From Thalassolituus oleivorans MIL-1 (GTDB lineage: Bacteria; Pseudomonadota; Gammaproteobacteria; Pseudomonadales; Oceanobacteraceae), in NCBI RefSeq assembly GCF_000355675.1, contig NC_020888.1, positions 2,498,883 through 2,562,882 on the forward strand: a DNA stretch of 64,000 nucleotides, read 5' to 3'. Below are positions 47,625 through 57,211 of the stretch, piece by piece (the stretch's first letter is position 1; each line of letters opens with the position of its first letter). The position numbers and the translations under genes were made by a program. The notes beneath the pieces are model-generated. The model was not told the origin of the DNA. It did not search any database and was given only the letters and a program-made list of their open reading frames with translations.

Positions 47625-48743
47625 TCAGCTCGTCGCTAAATCGCCATCATTACGCTTGGGTGGACGAGAGTACTTAACAATACGCTGCACCACCGTTAGG
47701 TACTGCTTAGACAATGAGCCAGTGTTGTAAGGGATATCGTACTTCTTACACACTTCTTGTACTTGCTTAGACATTGCAACGTAATGATACGCTGGTACAT
47801 CGGGAAACAAGTGATGCTCTACTTGGCAGCTTAAATGACCTGTCATGATATGGAACAAGCGACTGCCTTCCAGATTCGACGAACCTAAGATTTGGCGGTA
47901 ATACCACTGACCGCGAGTTTCATTTTCACACTCCTCTTCGCTAAAGGTGTGAACATTTTCAGTAAAGTGACCACAAAAAATAATAGTTGAGGTCCAAATA
48001 TTACGGATAAGGTTGGCTACAATATTGCCGCCTAAAATGGCGAAAAACATTGGCCAGCCTAAAAATAAGCCGACAATTGCAGGGTAAAAAGCATAATCAC
48101 GGAATGTTGCTTTGCGAATTTTACTAAAAAAATCTTTCGCTAACTGAGCACGTGAAATTGGCAATTTACTGTCTGTTGGTGGCTTACCAAAAAACAAGCG
48201 CTCGCCAATCATCTCATGGTAAGCAACGCCCCATTGGAAAAATAAGGCCATACCAATATAAAGCGGCAACTGGAAACGATTGTCAGGACGCCATTTGGTA
48301 TCGTCACTTAAACGCAATGTGTCGTATCCGAAATCACGATCTTTACCAATAATATTAGTGTACGTGTGATGTTCGAAATTATGAGTACGACGCCATGATT
48401 GGCCATCACAGACATTATCCCAATCAAATGTACGAGAGTTAATGTGTGGATCGTTCATCCAATCGTACTGACCATGCATAACGTTATGGCCAATTTCCAT
48501 GTTATCTAAAATTTTCGCTATGGCTAATAACGCAACGCCTAGAATCCACCAAACCGGAGAGAAAAAGCCCAACACCATAATGATACGGCCAGCGACATCG
48601 CAGCCACGCTGAACACGTACGACATTGCGAATGTAGTTAGCATCTTTTTGACCTACTTGGGCCAATGCTTCATCGCGTATTCTATTTAAATCGTCTTCAA
48701 AACCTTGGAGGGTTTCATTTGACGGTATTTTTGTAGTAGCCAT
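47625..48743 (-). CDS. desB: Fatty-acid / acyl-CoA desaturase, DesB-like
   Basis: This 372-residue membrane di-iron desaturase has the three histidine boxes: GHNVMHG, HNFEHH and QVEHHLFP, between hydrophobic segments. In Pseudomonas the DesB enzyme of this type puts a delta-9 double bond in acyl-CoA, with electrons from DesC. The gene lies 11 bases after a DesC-like reductase gene in the same orientation, with an AAGGG ribosome-binding site. Confidence 0.87.
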   Translation of the reverse strand: MATTKIPSNETLQGFEDDLNRIRDEALAQVGQKDANYIRNVVRVQRGCDVAGRIIMVLGFFSPVWWILGVALLAIAKILDNMEIGHNVMHGQYDWMNDPHINSRTFDWDNVCDGQSWRRTHNFEHHTYTNIIGKDRDFGYDTLRLSDDTKWRPDNRFQLPLYIGMALFFQWGVAYHEMIGERLFFGKPPTDSKLPISRAQLAKDFFSKIRKATFRDYAFYPAIVGLFLGWPMFFAILGGNIVANLIRNIWTSTIIFCGHFTENVHTFSEEECENETRGQWYYRQILGSSNLEGSRLFHIMTGHLSCQVEHHLFPDVPAYHYVAMSKQVQEVCKKYDIPYNTGSLSKQYLTVVQRIVKYSRPPKRNDGDLATS

Positions 48744-48754
48744 CGTATATACCC

Positions 48755-49882
48755 TTATATATCCAGAACAACGTCGTTAACCGCCACTGAAATGCACAAT
48801 TGAATATCTTCATGCCCAGTATCGGAATACGCGCCTGTTTTAGTGTTATAAACAACACCGCTTTTTTTCGTACATTTACATTGATGGCAAACACCGATGC
48901 GACAACCACTGACAGGCTTTAAACCTTGCGACTCGGCAACATCTAGCAAGCTGGTTGGCTCTTTTGCAGATACTTCGGTAAATAAACCTGATCGCTCGAA
49001 ACTCACCAAAGCGTCATCAGCTGACTCGCGCTCCATTTCAATCGGCGCGGCACCAAAATATTCGAAATCAATGCGTTCAACCGCAACACCCATTTCTTGT
49101 AAGAGCGTACGGCTGCGTTTGATCATAGGTGTAGGACCACAAATCATAGCAAGACGTTCAGCATAATCGGCGCAATGTTCAGTGATATGTTCTTCACTGA
49201 TAACACCAACTTCTTCGCCATCCATAAAGGTAACGTGAATGTTGCTGTGCTCTGCCGCTAAACGCTCAAATTCGTCTCGAAATAACAAACTCTGAGCATC
49301 ACGACCGTAATACATTAAATGCACATCACGGCTGCTCTTGGATGCCCCTAAATGCTGCAACATAGAACGGAATGGAGTGATACCACTGCCACCTGCAATC
49401 ATGAGTAACGGTTCATTGCCCGCGGGCAATACAAACTCGCCCTGTGCGGCAGATAAGGTCACTATGCCGCCATGTTCGAAATGCTCACGCAACCAAGGAG
49501 TAATTCGGCCACCCTCTTGCACACGGATAGTTAGCTCGATATTACCGCTACGCGAATATTGCTCTGGTGAACACGAGATACTGAAATAACGGCTCTGACG
49601 AGCACCATCACGTTCGGCAGTTATTTCTAAATATTGACCCGGCGTAAATTGCGGCCAACGACCGGACGGCTTGATAACCAAGGTGTAAACATCAGCCGTT
49701 TCTCTGCGCACTTGCACGACCTTCGAGCGATAACCCGTTGTCGTCCATTGTGGCAATACGATTTGAATTAGCGGCTCAAAATAGGCCGTCATCTGGTCGT
49801 GCTGTGTCAGGCTTTGTGCCAGCCAATTCCAAGCTTTCGCTCCGGCCGAACCTGAAGGAATGGTTAACTCTCTTTGGCTCAT
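48755..49882 (-). CDS. desC: Ferredoxin-type oxidoreductase, DesC-like electron donor
   Basis: This 375-residue protein has an FAD-binding domain (QSRYFSISCSPEQ), an NAD-binding domain (LLMIAGGSGITPFRSML, MICGPTPMIKRS) and a C-terminal plant-type [2Fe-2S] ferredoxin domain (GCRIGVCHQCKC...LC). It passes electrons from NAD(P)H to the desaturase made from the next gene. It is first in the desCB operon; two candidate regulatory sites lie 120-150 bases upstream. Confidence 0.88.
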   Translation of the reverse strand: MSQRELTIPSGSAGAKAWNWLAQSLTQHDQMTAYFEPLIQIVLPQWTTTGYRSKVVQVRRETADVYTLVIKPSGRWPQFTPGQYLEITAERDGARQSRYFSISCSPEQYSRSGNIELTIRVQEGGRITPWLREHFEHGGIVTLSAAQGEFVLPAGNEPLLMIAGGSGITPFRSMLQHLGASKSSRDVHLMYYGRDAQSLLFRDEFERLAAEHSNIHVTFMDGEEVGVISEEHITEHCADYAERLAMICGPTPMIKRSRTLLQEMGVAVERIDFEYFGAAPIEMERESADDALVSFERSGLFTEVSAKEPTSLLDVAESQGLKPVSGCRIGVCHQCKCTKKSGVVYNTKTGAYSDTGHEDIQLCISVAVNDVVLDI

Positions 49883-50002
49883 TTTTTGGTACTTCCCGTG
49901 ATGAGATCAATTTGACTCACGTATTATTTTTATTGTTTGGAGCATACACACGGCATATTCCAGGAATTACCGCGCATGTTAACGACTAAGGTCTAAATGT
50001 CC

Positions 50003-50023
50003 AATCACACTTAAAGTGTGATT
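50003..50023. promoter_or_regulatory. 21-bp palindrome upstream of desC
   Basis: AATCACACTT-A-AAGTGTGATT is a perfect palindrome with one central base. It looks like a TetR-family or similar dimer operator, in a position fit for a DesT-like regulator. It overlaps the CRP-like site by five bases. Confidence 0.55.
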
Positions 50024-50032
50024 TCCGTCACA
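50017..50032. promoter_or_regulatory. CRP/Vfr consensus site upstream of desC
   Basis: TGTGA-TTTCCG-TCACA matches the CRP consensus TGTGA-N6-TCACA without error. It sits about 135 bases before desC and far from aceA, which is read away from it. cAMP control of the desaturase operon is inferred. Confidence 0.55.
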
Positions 50033-50459
50033 TTTTTTTAGCAACTACCTTTGGCAAGCGTACTAAAACCTAAAAGTCGTTTTAAAACAGTAGCTTATAA
50101 CCACTGCTGTGTTGAATATCACCATTTTACCATGCAATCTTGACGACATTATTAATCTATAGGCATTAATGTTATGAACTAGGACACATACATTGACCCA
50201 AAATCACCAATATTTAGACAAATAACGAAAAGTCGATGGGAAGTCCTATCATTCCTCAACTTAAATAATTAGTTTTCATGACAATACGAAACAAGTGTAA
50301 GCCTCAACACATGACTCCTGTAAGAGCAGCTGTCACGAAAATGACTCGCAGGCCGCCAATGCCACATGATTGGCTTATTTTGCCATACGATAATTGAGTA
50401 ATTAAATAATAAGCGTTAGAGAAAGAGATCAGCCACCAGCAACCCGTGGCTCTTTATGG

Positions 50460-50481
50460 CTTTGTGGTCACGACCGCAAAG
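50460..50481. other. Strong hairpin in the desC-aceA gap
   Basis: CTTTGTGGTC and GACCGCAAAG form a 10-bp stem with one G-T-type mismatch and a two-base loop. No T-run follows. Role unknown. Confidence 0.4.
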
Positions 50482-50520
50482 ACTGCTTTGCTGAATATCA
50501 CTATAAGATAAACACAAAAA

Positions 50521-50540
50521 AGGCGACCCTAAGGTCGCCT
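50521..50540 (-). terminator. Terminator of aceA
   Basis: AGGCGACC / GGTCGCCT with CTAA loop. On the minus strand it is followed by a T-run, 39 bases after the aceA stop codon. Confidence 0.85.
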
Positions 50541-50578
50541 CTTTCAAGAACTTACTAATCAGTTCATCTAAAACGAGC

Positions 50579-52180
50579 TTAGATGTTGTTGAACTGGTTA
50601 GAAGTGTTCTTAGCGCCGCCAGCTTTCAGAGCGTTTTCACCAGCAAAGTATTCTTTGTGGTCGTCGCCCATGTCTGAACCAGCCATGTTCTGGTGCTTAA
50701 CGCAAGCGATGCCTTGACGGATCTCTTTACGCTGAACGCCAGCAACATAACCCAACATGCCCGCTTCACCGAAGTACTCTTTAGCCAAGTTATCAACAGA
50801 CAATGCAGTCGTGTGGTAAGTAGGCAGAGTGATCAAGTGGTGGAACACGTTCGCTTCACGTGAAGTATCAGCTTGGAAAGACTGAATCATAGCGTCAGCA
50901 CGATCACAAAGCTCAGTACCATCGTAGTCAGCAGACATTAGCTTAGCGCGATCGTATGCAGATACGTCTTCACCAGCAGCAACCATAGCGTCGTATGCTT
51001 GTTGACGGAAGCTCAAAGTCCAGTTGAAAGATGGGCTGTTGTTGTAAACAAGTTTCGCATCTGGGTGAACTTTACGAACTTCGTTCATCATGCCAGCAAT
51101 TTCGTGAACTGTTGGGATTGCAGTTTCGATCCACAACAAGTCAGCGCCCGCATCGATAGCACCGATACAGTCAAATACACAACGCTCATGGCCAGTGCCT
51201 TGACGGAATTGGTATAGACCAGAAGGTAGACGCTTAGGACGTACTAGCTTGCCACCACGGTTGAATACAACATCGCCTTCAGCCATATCAGCTACGTCGA
51301 TTTCTTCAACGTCTAGGAAAGAGTTGTAGATATCGCCAGCATCGCCTGGCTCTTTAACAACAGCGATTTCTTTAGTCAGGCCAGCACCTTCAGAGTCAGT
51401 ACGTGCAACGATAAGACCGTTGTCGATACCTAACTCAAGGAACGCGTAACGCAATGCGCGTAACTTGTTGTGGAAGTCAGCGTGTGGAACAGTCACTTTG
51501 CCGTCTTGGTGACCACATTGCTTTTCATCAGCAACTTGGTTTTCGATCTGCAAGCAGCAAGCGCCTGCTTCGATCATTTGACGAGCCATCAAGTAAGTTG
51601 CTTCAGCGTTACCGAAACCAGCGTCGATATCAGCAATGATAGGTACGATGTGAGTTTCGTAGTTATCAACTTTATCTTGGATTTCAGCTGCTTTAGCAGT
51701 GTCACCAGCTTCACGAGCTGCGTCTAGTTCACGGAACAACATACCTAGTTCACGTGCATCAGCTTGACGCAAGAAAGTGTATAACTCAGCAACTAGGCTA
51801 GCTACTGCAGTTTTTTCGTGCATTGACTGGTCAGGAAGAGGACCGAACTCAGAACGTAGTGCTGCAACCATCCAACCAGATAGGTACAAGTATTTACGTT
51901 CAGTAGTACCGAAATGCTTTTTGATAGAGATCAGCTTTTGCTGACCTACGAAACCATGCCAGCAACCCAAAGACTGAGTGTACTTAGATTTGTCGGCATC
52001 GAACGCAGCCATATCTGCACGCATGATGTTTGCAGTGTACTTAGCGATATCTAGACCAGTTTTGAATTTGTTCTGTACACGCATACGAGCTGCAGATTCA
52101 GCACTGATAGCGGCCCATGGGCTGCCGTTTGCTTCAATAACGCTGCTCAACGCTTTGATTTCATCTTGATAAGCTGACAT
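50579..52180 (-). CDS. aceA: Isocitrate lyase (long type)
   Basis: This 533-residue enzyme splits isocitrate into succinate and glyoxylate, opening the glyoxylate bypass for growth on acetate, fatty acids or alkanes. The catalytic cysteine motif is KQCGH, followed by RTDSEGAGL and the metal-binding DIDAGFGN. The length matches the long isocitrate lyases of pseudomonads and Acinetobacter rather than the ~430-residue E. coli type. It has its own terminator and a 300-base upstream gap. Confidence 0.95.
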   Translation of the reverse strand: MSAYQDEIKALSSVIEANGSPWAAISAESAARMRVQNKFKTGLDIAKYTANIMRADMAAFDADKSKYTQSLGCWHGFVGQQKLISIKKHFGTTERKYLYLSGWMVAALRSEFGPLPDQSMHEKTAVASLVAELYTFLRQADARELGMLFRELDAAREAGDTAKAAEIQDKVDNYETHIVPIIADIDAGFGNAEATYLMARQMIEAGACCLQIENQVADEKQCGHQDGKVTVPHADFHNKLRALRYAFLELGIDNGLIVARTDSEGAGLTKEIAVVKEPGDAGDIYNSFLDVEEIDVADMAEGDVVFNRGGKLVRPKRLPSGLYQFRQGTGHERCVFDCIGAIDAGADLLWIETAIPTVHEIAGMMNEVRKVHPDAKLVYNNSPSFNWTLSFRQQAYDAMVAAGEDVSAYDRAKLMSADYDGTELCDRADAMIQSFQADTSREANVFHHLITLPTYHTTALSVDNLAKEYFGEAGMLGYVAGVQRKEIRQGIACVKHQNMAGSDMGDDHKEYFAGENALKAGGAKNTSNQFNNI

Positions 52181-52482
52181 AGGTCAATCCTTCAAATGGG
52201 TGGGTGGGCGATTTGTTACTCCCCGAATTCGCGCTTATAAGCTCGACTTTCAAAGAGTTTAAAGTTTTGGACAGGCGAATCTTAGTGCCTCACGAGTCAT
52301 AATTGAAATCAATAGTATCTATACCTAATATTTTCTGTGTGAATGCGGACAATCTTCGTACAGTTTGCAGACGAATTTCAGGCCCGTAGCATCATAAACC
52401 TTACCAATGTCTACTGTGGAAGCTGTTCTATTGTGGCCGCACTGTTATGATCCGCGCACATTGAATTGAGTAGATAAGTACG
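52181..52482. other. Divergent promoter region of aceA and the CocE-like gene
   Basis: About 300 bases without a gene. It must hold the promoters of the two divergent genes; I see no clear regulatory dyad or terminator in it. Confidence 0.5.
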
Positions 52483-54162
52483 ATGTTTAAACGACTTTTG
52501 TATGTCTTGGCGACGTTAATAGCAGCGATTTTTGTATTTCAGTGGCTAACCGCCGCGTCATTTGAATTCGATTCGCCTTCGACTACCGAAGCGCTGAGTG
52601 AAAACTATACTCAGATACTTATCAAGAGCCATGACGGCACTACGATAGGTCTAACACTCTATCAGCCACAGCTTGCTGCCGGTGAGAACGCCCCTCTTAT
52701 ATTGCACACCAATGGCTTTGGTGGCACACGAGCGGCGCGCCCACTCAGTTTATATGGCCAGCTCATGCTATCGGGGACGAGCTCGATTGCCGCATGGCAT
52801 CGCGGATATTGGATGATTTCATTCGATCAACGTGGTGTCGGCGAATCCGGAGACGAGATTCATCTAATGGACCCCGACTTTGAAGTAAAAGATTTTAGCG
52901 CCGTGATCGATTGGGCCATCGCCAATATTCCTCGAATCAGCAAAGACGACAATGGCGATGCGATAATTGGAGCCGTTGGCGAAAGTTATGGCGGCGGCTC
53001 GGCTGTCAACGCGAGCCTGCGTGATCCTCGCATCGATGCCATTGTGCCACTAACCACATGGTGGGATCTATCTGACGCATTTGGCGCTAACCGGCATGTT
53101 AAAAGCGCTTGGGGCGGAACATTAGGATTGCTAGGCACTTTTAGTAGTGGTTTTGATTTTGGCATGGCAATAGAACCGGAATACCTCGCCCTATTCAATG
53201 GCTATATGAACGATAAGGTCGATGCTGATATGGATAGACGCAGTCCAATGACTTACTGCGCTCAAGGGATGTCTATCCAAGCCGACGCTCTATTCATTCA
53301 AGGCTTTAAAGATACCCTATTTCCTTTAAACCAAGGATTAAACAATCGAGCCTGCGCATTAACCGGAGGAAAAGATGTTCGTTTTGTTGGTATACAAGAT
53401 GGACACAAGCTTTGGCCAATTCAGCCTTGGTCTGGCTTACCTATTTTTAATACCCAAGAAACGATTGTATGTGATGGTCAAGTATTCGATACCCAAACGA
53501 TGATTCTGGATTGGCTTGATGAAAAACTTAAAGGCATCACTCCATCCCAAGAAATCCCAAAATTATGCCTCACATTTAGTGACGATAGTGGTCGAAACCT
53601 TGAGCAAGTGACTTATGGTGGTGAATCCTTCGTTATTCCGTCTACGATCTTTCATTTAACCCCTAGTGGTTTGCTAGAAGGTCTTCTCGATCCGCTCGAT
53701 AGCCTCATGGATCGCATTAGTCCTCTAGCAGAACAGCCCGCATTACAGACGACTGGTGGTTCTATTCGTCCGGCGTTTGTGCCCTTATATCAAGCAAGCA
53801 CACCAATGGACCTCTTGGGGGTTCCTTTAATTGATGTGAACTTCACGTCAACAGAAAGTGAGCACGATGGCGTGGGCTATTTAGCACTAGGAGTTAGGAA
53901 GGCAGGAAAACGCCATATCGAAATATTGAGCGATCAATATCTCCCCTTACCGGGAGATGGACTGTATCAGCAAGAATTTCCTGCGGTGTCATTTCAACTG
54001 CATGCTGGAGATGAAGTTGGCGTTGTATTGCAGGGGTTCACTTGGCAGTATCTAGCGAACTCTGAGGGGTTATTGTCTAGTGGCACAGTTGCAGGGCATA
54101 TTGCATTGCCACTAATCGCACCAAGGACATTGAGCGAGGGTCTATCTACACAGTCTTTTTAA
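52483..54162 (+). CDS. CocE/PepX-like S15 alpha/beta hydrolase
   Basis: This 559-residue protein has an N-terminal membrane anchor (LLYVLATLIAAIFVFQWL) or uncleaved signal, then an alpha/beta-hydrolase domain with nucleophile GESYGGGS, the acid in FIQGFKDTLFP and histidine in QDGHKLW. A C-terminal beta domain typical of CocE/X-Pro dipeptidyl-peptidase relatives follows. The active site probably faces the periplasm. Its substrate is not known. Its 3' end overlaps the convergent histidine-kinase gene by 17 bases. Confidence 0.8.
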   Translation: MFKRLLYVLATLIAAIFVFQWLTAASFEFDSPSTTEALSENYTQILIKSHDGTTIGLTLYQPQLAAGENAPLILHTNGFGGTRAARPLSLYGQLMLSGTSSIAAWHRGYWMISFDQRGVGESGDEIHLMDPDFEVKDFSAVIDWAIANIPRISKDDNGDAIIGAVGESYGGGSAVNASLRDPRIDAIVPLTTWWDLSDAFGANRHVKSAWGGTLGLLGTFSSGFDFGMAIEPEYLALFNGYMNDKVDADMDRRSPMTYCAQGMSIQADALFIQGFKDTLFPLNQGLNNRACALTGGKDVRFVGIQDGHKLWPIQPWSGLPIFNTQETIVCDGQVFDTQTMILDWLDEKLKGITPSQEIPKLCLTFSDDSGRNLEQVTYGGESFVIPSTIFHLTPSGLLEGLLDPLDSLMDRISPLAEQPALQTTGGSIRPAFVPLYQASTPMDLLGVPLIDVNFTSTESEHDGVGYLALGVRKAGKRHIEILSDQYLPLPGDGLYQQEFPAVSFQLHAGDEVGVVLQGFTWQYLANSEGLLSSGTVAGHIALPLIAPRTLSEGLSTQSF

Positions 54163-55087
54163 CCGGTAAACGAACGGTGAAAGTCGTGCCTTGGCCTACG
54201 GTACTTGCTACGAGAATTTCACCGTCATGTTCTTGTACAAAACCGTGTGATATTGATAGCCCTAAGCCTGTACCTTCACCTACAGGCTTAGTTGTAAAAA
54301 AAGGCGTAAATAATTGTTCTAAATATTCTTCGGCAATACCATGACCATTATCTTTAACACTCACCTCAATCCAACCGTCTGCACATCGTGTAGTTAATAA
54401 AATGAGGCCATTTTCACTAACCGCTTGACTGGCATTAGCAATCAAATTGGTGAAGACCTGATTTAATTTTCCAAAATAACCTGATATTTTCGGTACATCA
54501 CCATACTCTACATCAACCGTTGCATGATATTTTGTTTGATTACTTAAAATATTGACCGCTGATCGTAGGCATTCATTAATATCAACAAGATCCATTGCGC
54601 CTGAGTCTTCGCGTGAAAATGACTTTAGATCAGCAACAATTTGCTTTACGCGTTCCAAGCCATTGATAGTTTCGCGGCTCAGGCTGGGAAAGTCTTCCAT
54701 CAAATATTCGATATCGTATTGCTGAAAATGATTCGACCACTCAGCGCGTATTTTAGCTACGTCATTTTCCTCTGATATAACGGCACCCATCGCACAAATA
54801 AATTTATGTATGTCATTAAGTCCTTCAGACATAGAACAGAAATTACTGTAGATAAACCCGATAGGATTATTAATTTCATGAGCAACGCCAGCCGACAAAA
54901 CCCCTAGAGAAGCCATTTTTTCGGATTGCACTACGAGCTTTTGATTTTCTTTTAAGTTTTGATGCGCCAGCTGTAACGCTTCAAAAGATGCATACAGTTC
55001 TCGAGATTTGTCCTCAAGCAGTTGCTCGGCGGCCTTGCGCAGCAACTTCTCGCGTTGATAGGCTTCTTGATAAATATCAGATGCCAT
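54146..55087 (-). CDS. hnoK: H-NOX-associated soluble sensor histidine kinase (HnoK-like)
   Basis: This 313-residue cytoplasmic kinase has a coiled-coil start, an H-box AGVAHEINNPIGF (His70), an N-box NQVFTNLIANASQAV, and ATP-lid motifs DNGHGI and GEGTGLGLS. It has no membrane segment and no sensor domain of its own. Its start overlaps the H-NOX gene by 11 bases, so the H-NOX protein is its likely sensor, as in HnoX/HnoK systems where NO-bound H-NOX inhibits the kinase. Confidence 0.87.
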   Translation of the reverse strand: MASDIYQEAYQREKLLRKAAEQLLEDKSRELYASFEALQLAHQNLKENQKLVVQSEKMASLGVLSAGVAHEINNPIGFIYSNFCSMSEGLNDIHKFICAMGAVISEENDVAKIRAEWSNHFQQYDIEYLMEDFPSLSRETINGLERVKQIVADLKSFSREDSGAMDLVDINECLRSAVNILSNQTKYHATVDVEYGDVPKISGYFGKLNQVFTNLIANASQAVSENGLILLTTRCADGWIEVSVKDNGHGIAEEYLEQLFTPFFTTKPVGEGTGLGLSISHGFVQEHDGEILVASTVGQGTTFTVRLPVKKTV

Positions 55088-55631
55088 TGGCGTCTCCCGT
55101 CAACTGAATCTTGAGATGACACTCATCAGCGCCGTGGTGCATACAAGGATCATGGGTCATGATATAGGATTGTTTGAAAAATTTAGCCGATCCCGATATT
55201 AACCCTTCCGCCAATCGACACAATTTTCTTTCAGAGCGGTAAATCATGGTCAATGAATGGCTACCTTCTTTTTGATAGTTAAACCTAGGCAAACTAGCAT
55301 CGGGATACAGTTTTCGTACTTCAACATGCACAATGCGGTCGACCGACAGCAGAAATTCAATCAACCCTTTCGAGCGATCAAAAAAAATGGGGAAACGTGC
55401 ATGAAATTCTTGCACCATATATTCACCGAACAAAAACACAAGATCATTAACGTCTATCCCTGTGACCTCGCTGGCAGCTGCAACCAATCCCATAAGCTCA
55501 TCATCACTATAGCTTTCGGTTGAAATATACATTCCATTCGAACCCGATTTTTCCAGTATCGCGTTCCAGCCCTCCAACCCGTAACCCTCTTCCACCATGT
55601 CACGTAGTATATCGAACACAACCCCCTTCAT
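55077..55631 (-). CDS. hnoX: H-NOX heme nitric-oxide sensor
   Basis: This 184-residue heme protein has the proximal His102 in DRIVHVEVRKLYP, Pro115 in DASLPRF and the YxSxR heme-propionate motif (Tyr131, Ser133, Arg135), all at canonical numbers. Residue 140 is leucine, so the distal tyrosine that permits O2 binding in the Thermoanaerobacter protein is missing; it should be selective for NO. It is the middle gene of a tightly packed three-gene operon. Confidence 0.94.
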   Translation of the reverse strand: MKGVVFDILRDMVEEGYGLEGWNAILEKSGSNGMYISTESYSDDELMGLVAAASEVTGIDVNDLVFLFGEYMVQEFHARFPIFFDRSKGLIEFLLSVDRIVHVEVRKLYPDASLPRFNYQKEGSHSLTMIYRSERKLCRLAEGLISGSAKFFKQSYIMTHDPCMHHGADECHLKIQLTGDANGI

Positions 55632-56990
55632 TTAAAGTCCTCCAAGTTGGTCGGTAGGCATATTCTCTGCCACCCAAATCTCTAATGTTTCATCTGACAT
55701 ATCTTGTAATTTGACGATTTTTTCAATGAGATCTGCCGTTAATTCGTGTCCCTCAGTGAGGAGAATCATTCCCTTTTCACCGTAAAGATTTCTGGATAAG
55801 GTCATGCCTATTTGTAACTCAGCAGCCGTTAGTCTCTGTTCGTTAAGAGCAAATTCGCTTCCTACTAAATCAGCACTTAGCTGAACAAAGCGTTGAGCTA
55901 GTAGCTGGTCATAACGTGTGCCTGCAAAGCTGAGAATATCGGCGCGAGCGACAGCGGGAGGTAAATGTTCACCATTCATTCGGCCACGAATTAAATCAAC
56001 ATAATCCCGTACAATAGCGAGAATGCGAGCACCTATTGGAATCGATTCACCCACCAGTTTATCGGGAAAGCCGGAACCGTCGTAGCGTTCATATTGGCTA
56101 CGAACAATCGCGGCCGTATTTGCTAGACCTGGAATACCCATTAACGCGGCCTCCGCATGCAGCGGATTGTGACTAAAAATCTGAAGCTCGGCTTTATTGT
56201 AATCGCTATAAGCCTTACCCATTAACGTATCCGGGAAACTTACTCTGCCAAGTTCCGCCAACAAAGCGGCATCGCAGATAACAGAAATATCTTGATCCGA
56301 TAGATCTAAATCTCGAGCTAACATCTCTACTAGCTGAGCTCTTAAACTCGCCGCCGACGCAGCCTCTGGTTCGCGCATCGCGGCAATACTAGAGGCAAGC
56401 TTGACCATATGACGATAGCTAGCGCTGAGTTCTTTAAAAGATTTTTCAATAACTACGGATTGCTGCTTTATCTCTAGAGTTCGTCGTTCAACACGTTGCT
56501 CCAATGTTTGATTTAGCTCTGCAAGTTCATTGTTGCGCTGCAGTAACTCTGCCGACAATTCGCGATTACGTACTTCTAATAACTTTGAATGCAAACTACG
56601 CTCTAATAACTCACGTAACGCAATATCATCCCATGGCTTGGTAAGGTAGCCAGATATATGCCCTTGATTAACGGCTTTAATCGTTGATTCCATATCGGAA
56701 TAACCCGTCAGGATATAACGCAAGGTATCGGGATAACGTTGAGCAACTTCCGCTAAAAAGTCGGCACCATTCATTTCCGGCATACGCATATCTGAAATAA
56801 CAACATCGACGTCAGTATTTTCGAGTATATAGAGGGCTTCGCGTGCAGATGCTGCGCTGACAGTATCCACGCTGATACGGGAAAGCGTGCGCTGTAAGGC
56901 ACGTAATATGTTTTCCTCATCGTCGACAAGTAATACGATCGGCCTTTGAATCCGGTCAGTATCATCATTAGGATGCGAAGAAATAGACAT
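55632..56990 (-). CDS. hnoD: Response regulator with degenerate HD-GYP domain (HnoD-like)
   Basis: This 452-residue protein has a complete receiver domain (Asp23, Asp24, phospho-acceptor Asp67, Thr95, Lys118), a coiled coil (about 135-190) and an HD-GYP-like domain. The HD pair is replaced: AALLAELGRV (241-250) stands where active enzymes have ALLHDIGK. The GYP motif reads GSGFP (305-309). It is thus likely dead as a c-di-GMP phosphodiesterase and, like HnoD, could act by binding a partner. Its stop abuts the H-NOX start. Confidence 0.85.
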   Translation of the reverse strand: MSISSHPNDDTDRIQRPIVLLVDDEENILRALQRTLSRISVDTVSAASAREALYILENTDVDVVISDMRMPEMNGADFLAEVAQRYPDTLRYILTGYSDMESTIKAVNQGHISGYLTKPWDDIALRELLERSLHSKLLEVRNRELSAELLQRNNELAELNQTLEQRVERRTLEIKQQSVVIEKSFKELSASYRHMVKLASSIAAMREPEAASAASLRAQLVEMLARDLDLSDQDISVICDAALLAELGRVSFPDTLMGKAYSDYNKAELQIFSHNPLHAEAALMGIPGLANTAAIVRSQYERYDGSGFPDKLVGESIPIGARILAIVRDYVDLIRGRMNGEHLPPAVARADILSFAGTRYDQLLAQRFVQLSADLVGSEFALNEQRLTAAELQIGMTLSRNLYGEKGMILLTEGHELTADLIEKIVKLQDMSDETLEIWVAENMPTDQLGGL

Positions 56991-57211
56991 AAACGCGACT
57001 CACACACTGTTTATATGTAAGTCTAGTCAATGAAGCCAATAACGACAGAGTCAACACATGGTGGCTAATGCCAAATAAGCATATAACAACGAATGTATCG
57101 TAGAATAAAAACTAGTCTGATTGAAGACGCTCAAAAACGTCAAAAGAATAGCCTAAAAATGAGATATTGAAGTCCATTTTTCGGCGAAAATTCAATAAAC
57201 GCACACCAAGC

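Larger units (their letters stand above)
49883..50578. other. Gene-free stretch of about 700 bases between desC and aceA
   Basis: It holds the putative desC control sites (50003-50032), a weaker inverted repeat AGCCAC...GTGGCT, a strong hairpin at 50460-50481 and the aceA terminator. No gene with convincing codon use or family is seen. A small RNA could be encoded, but I see no proof. Confidence 0.5.
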
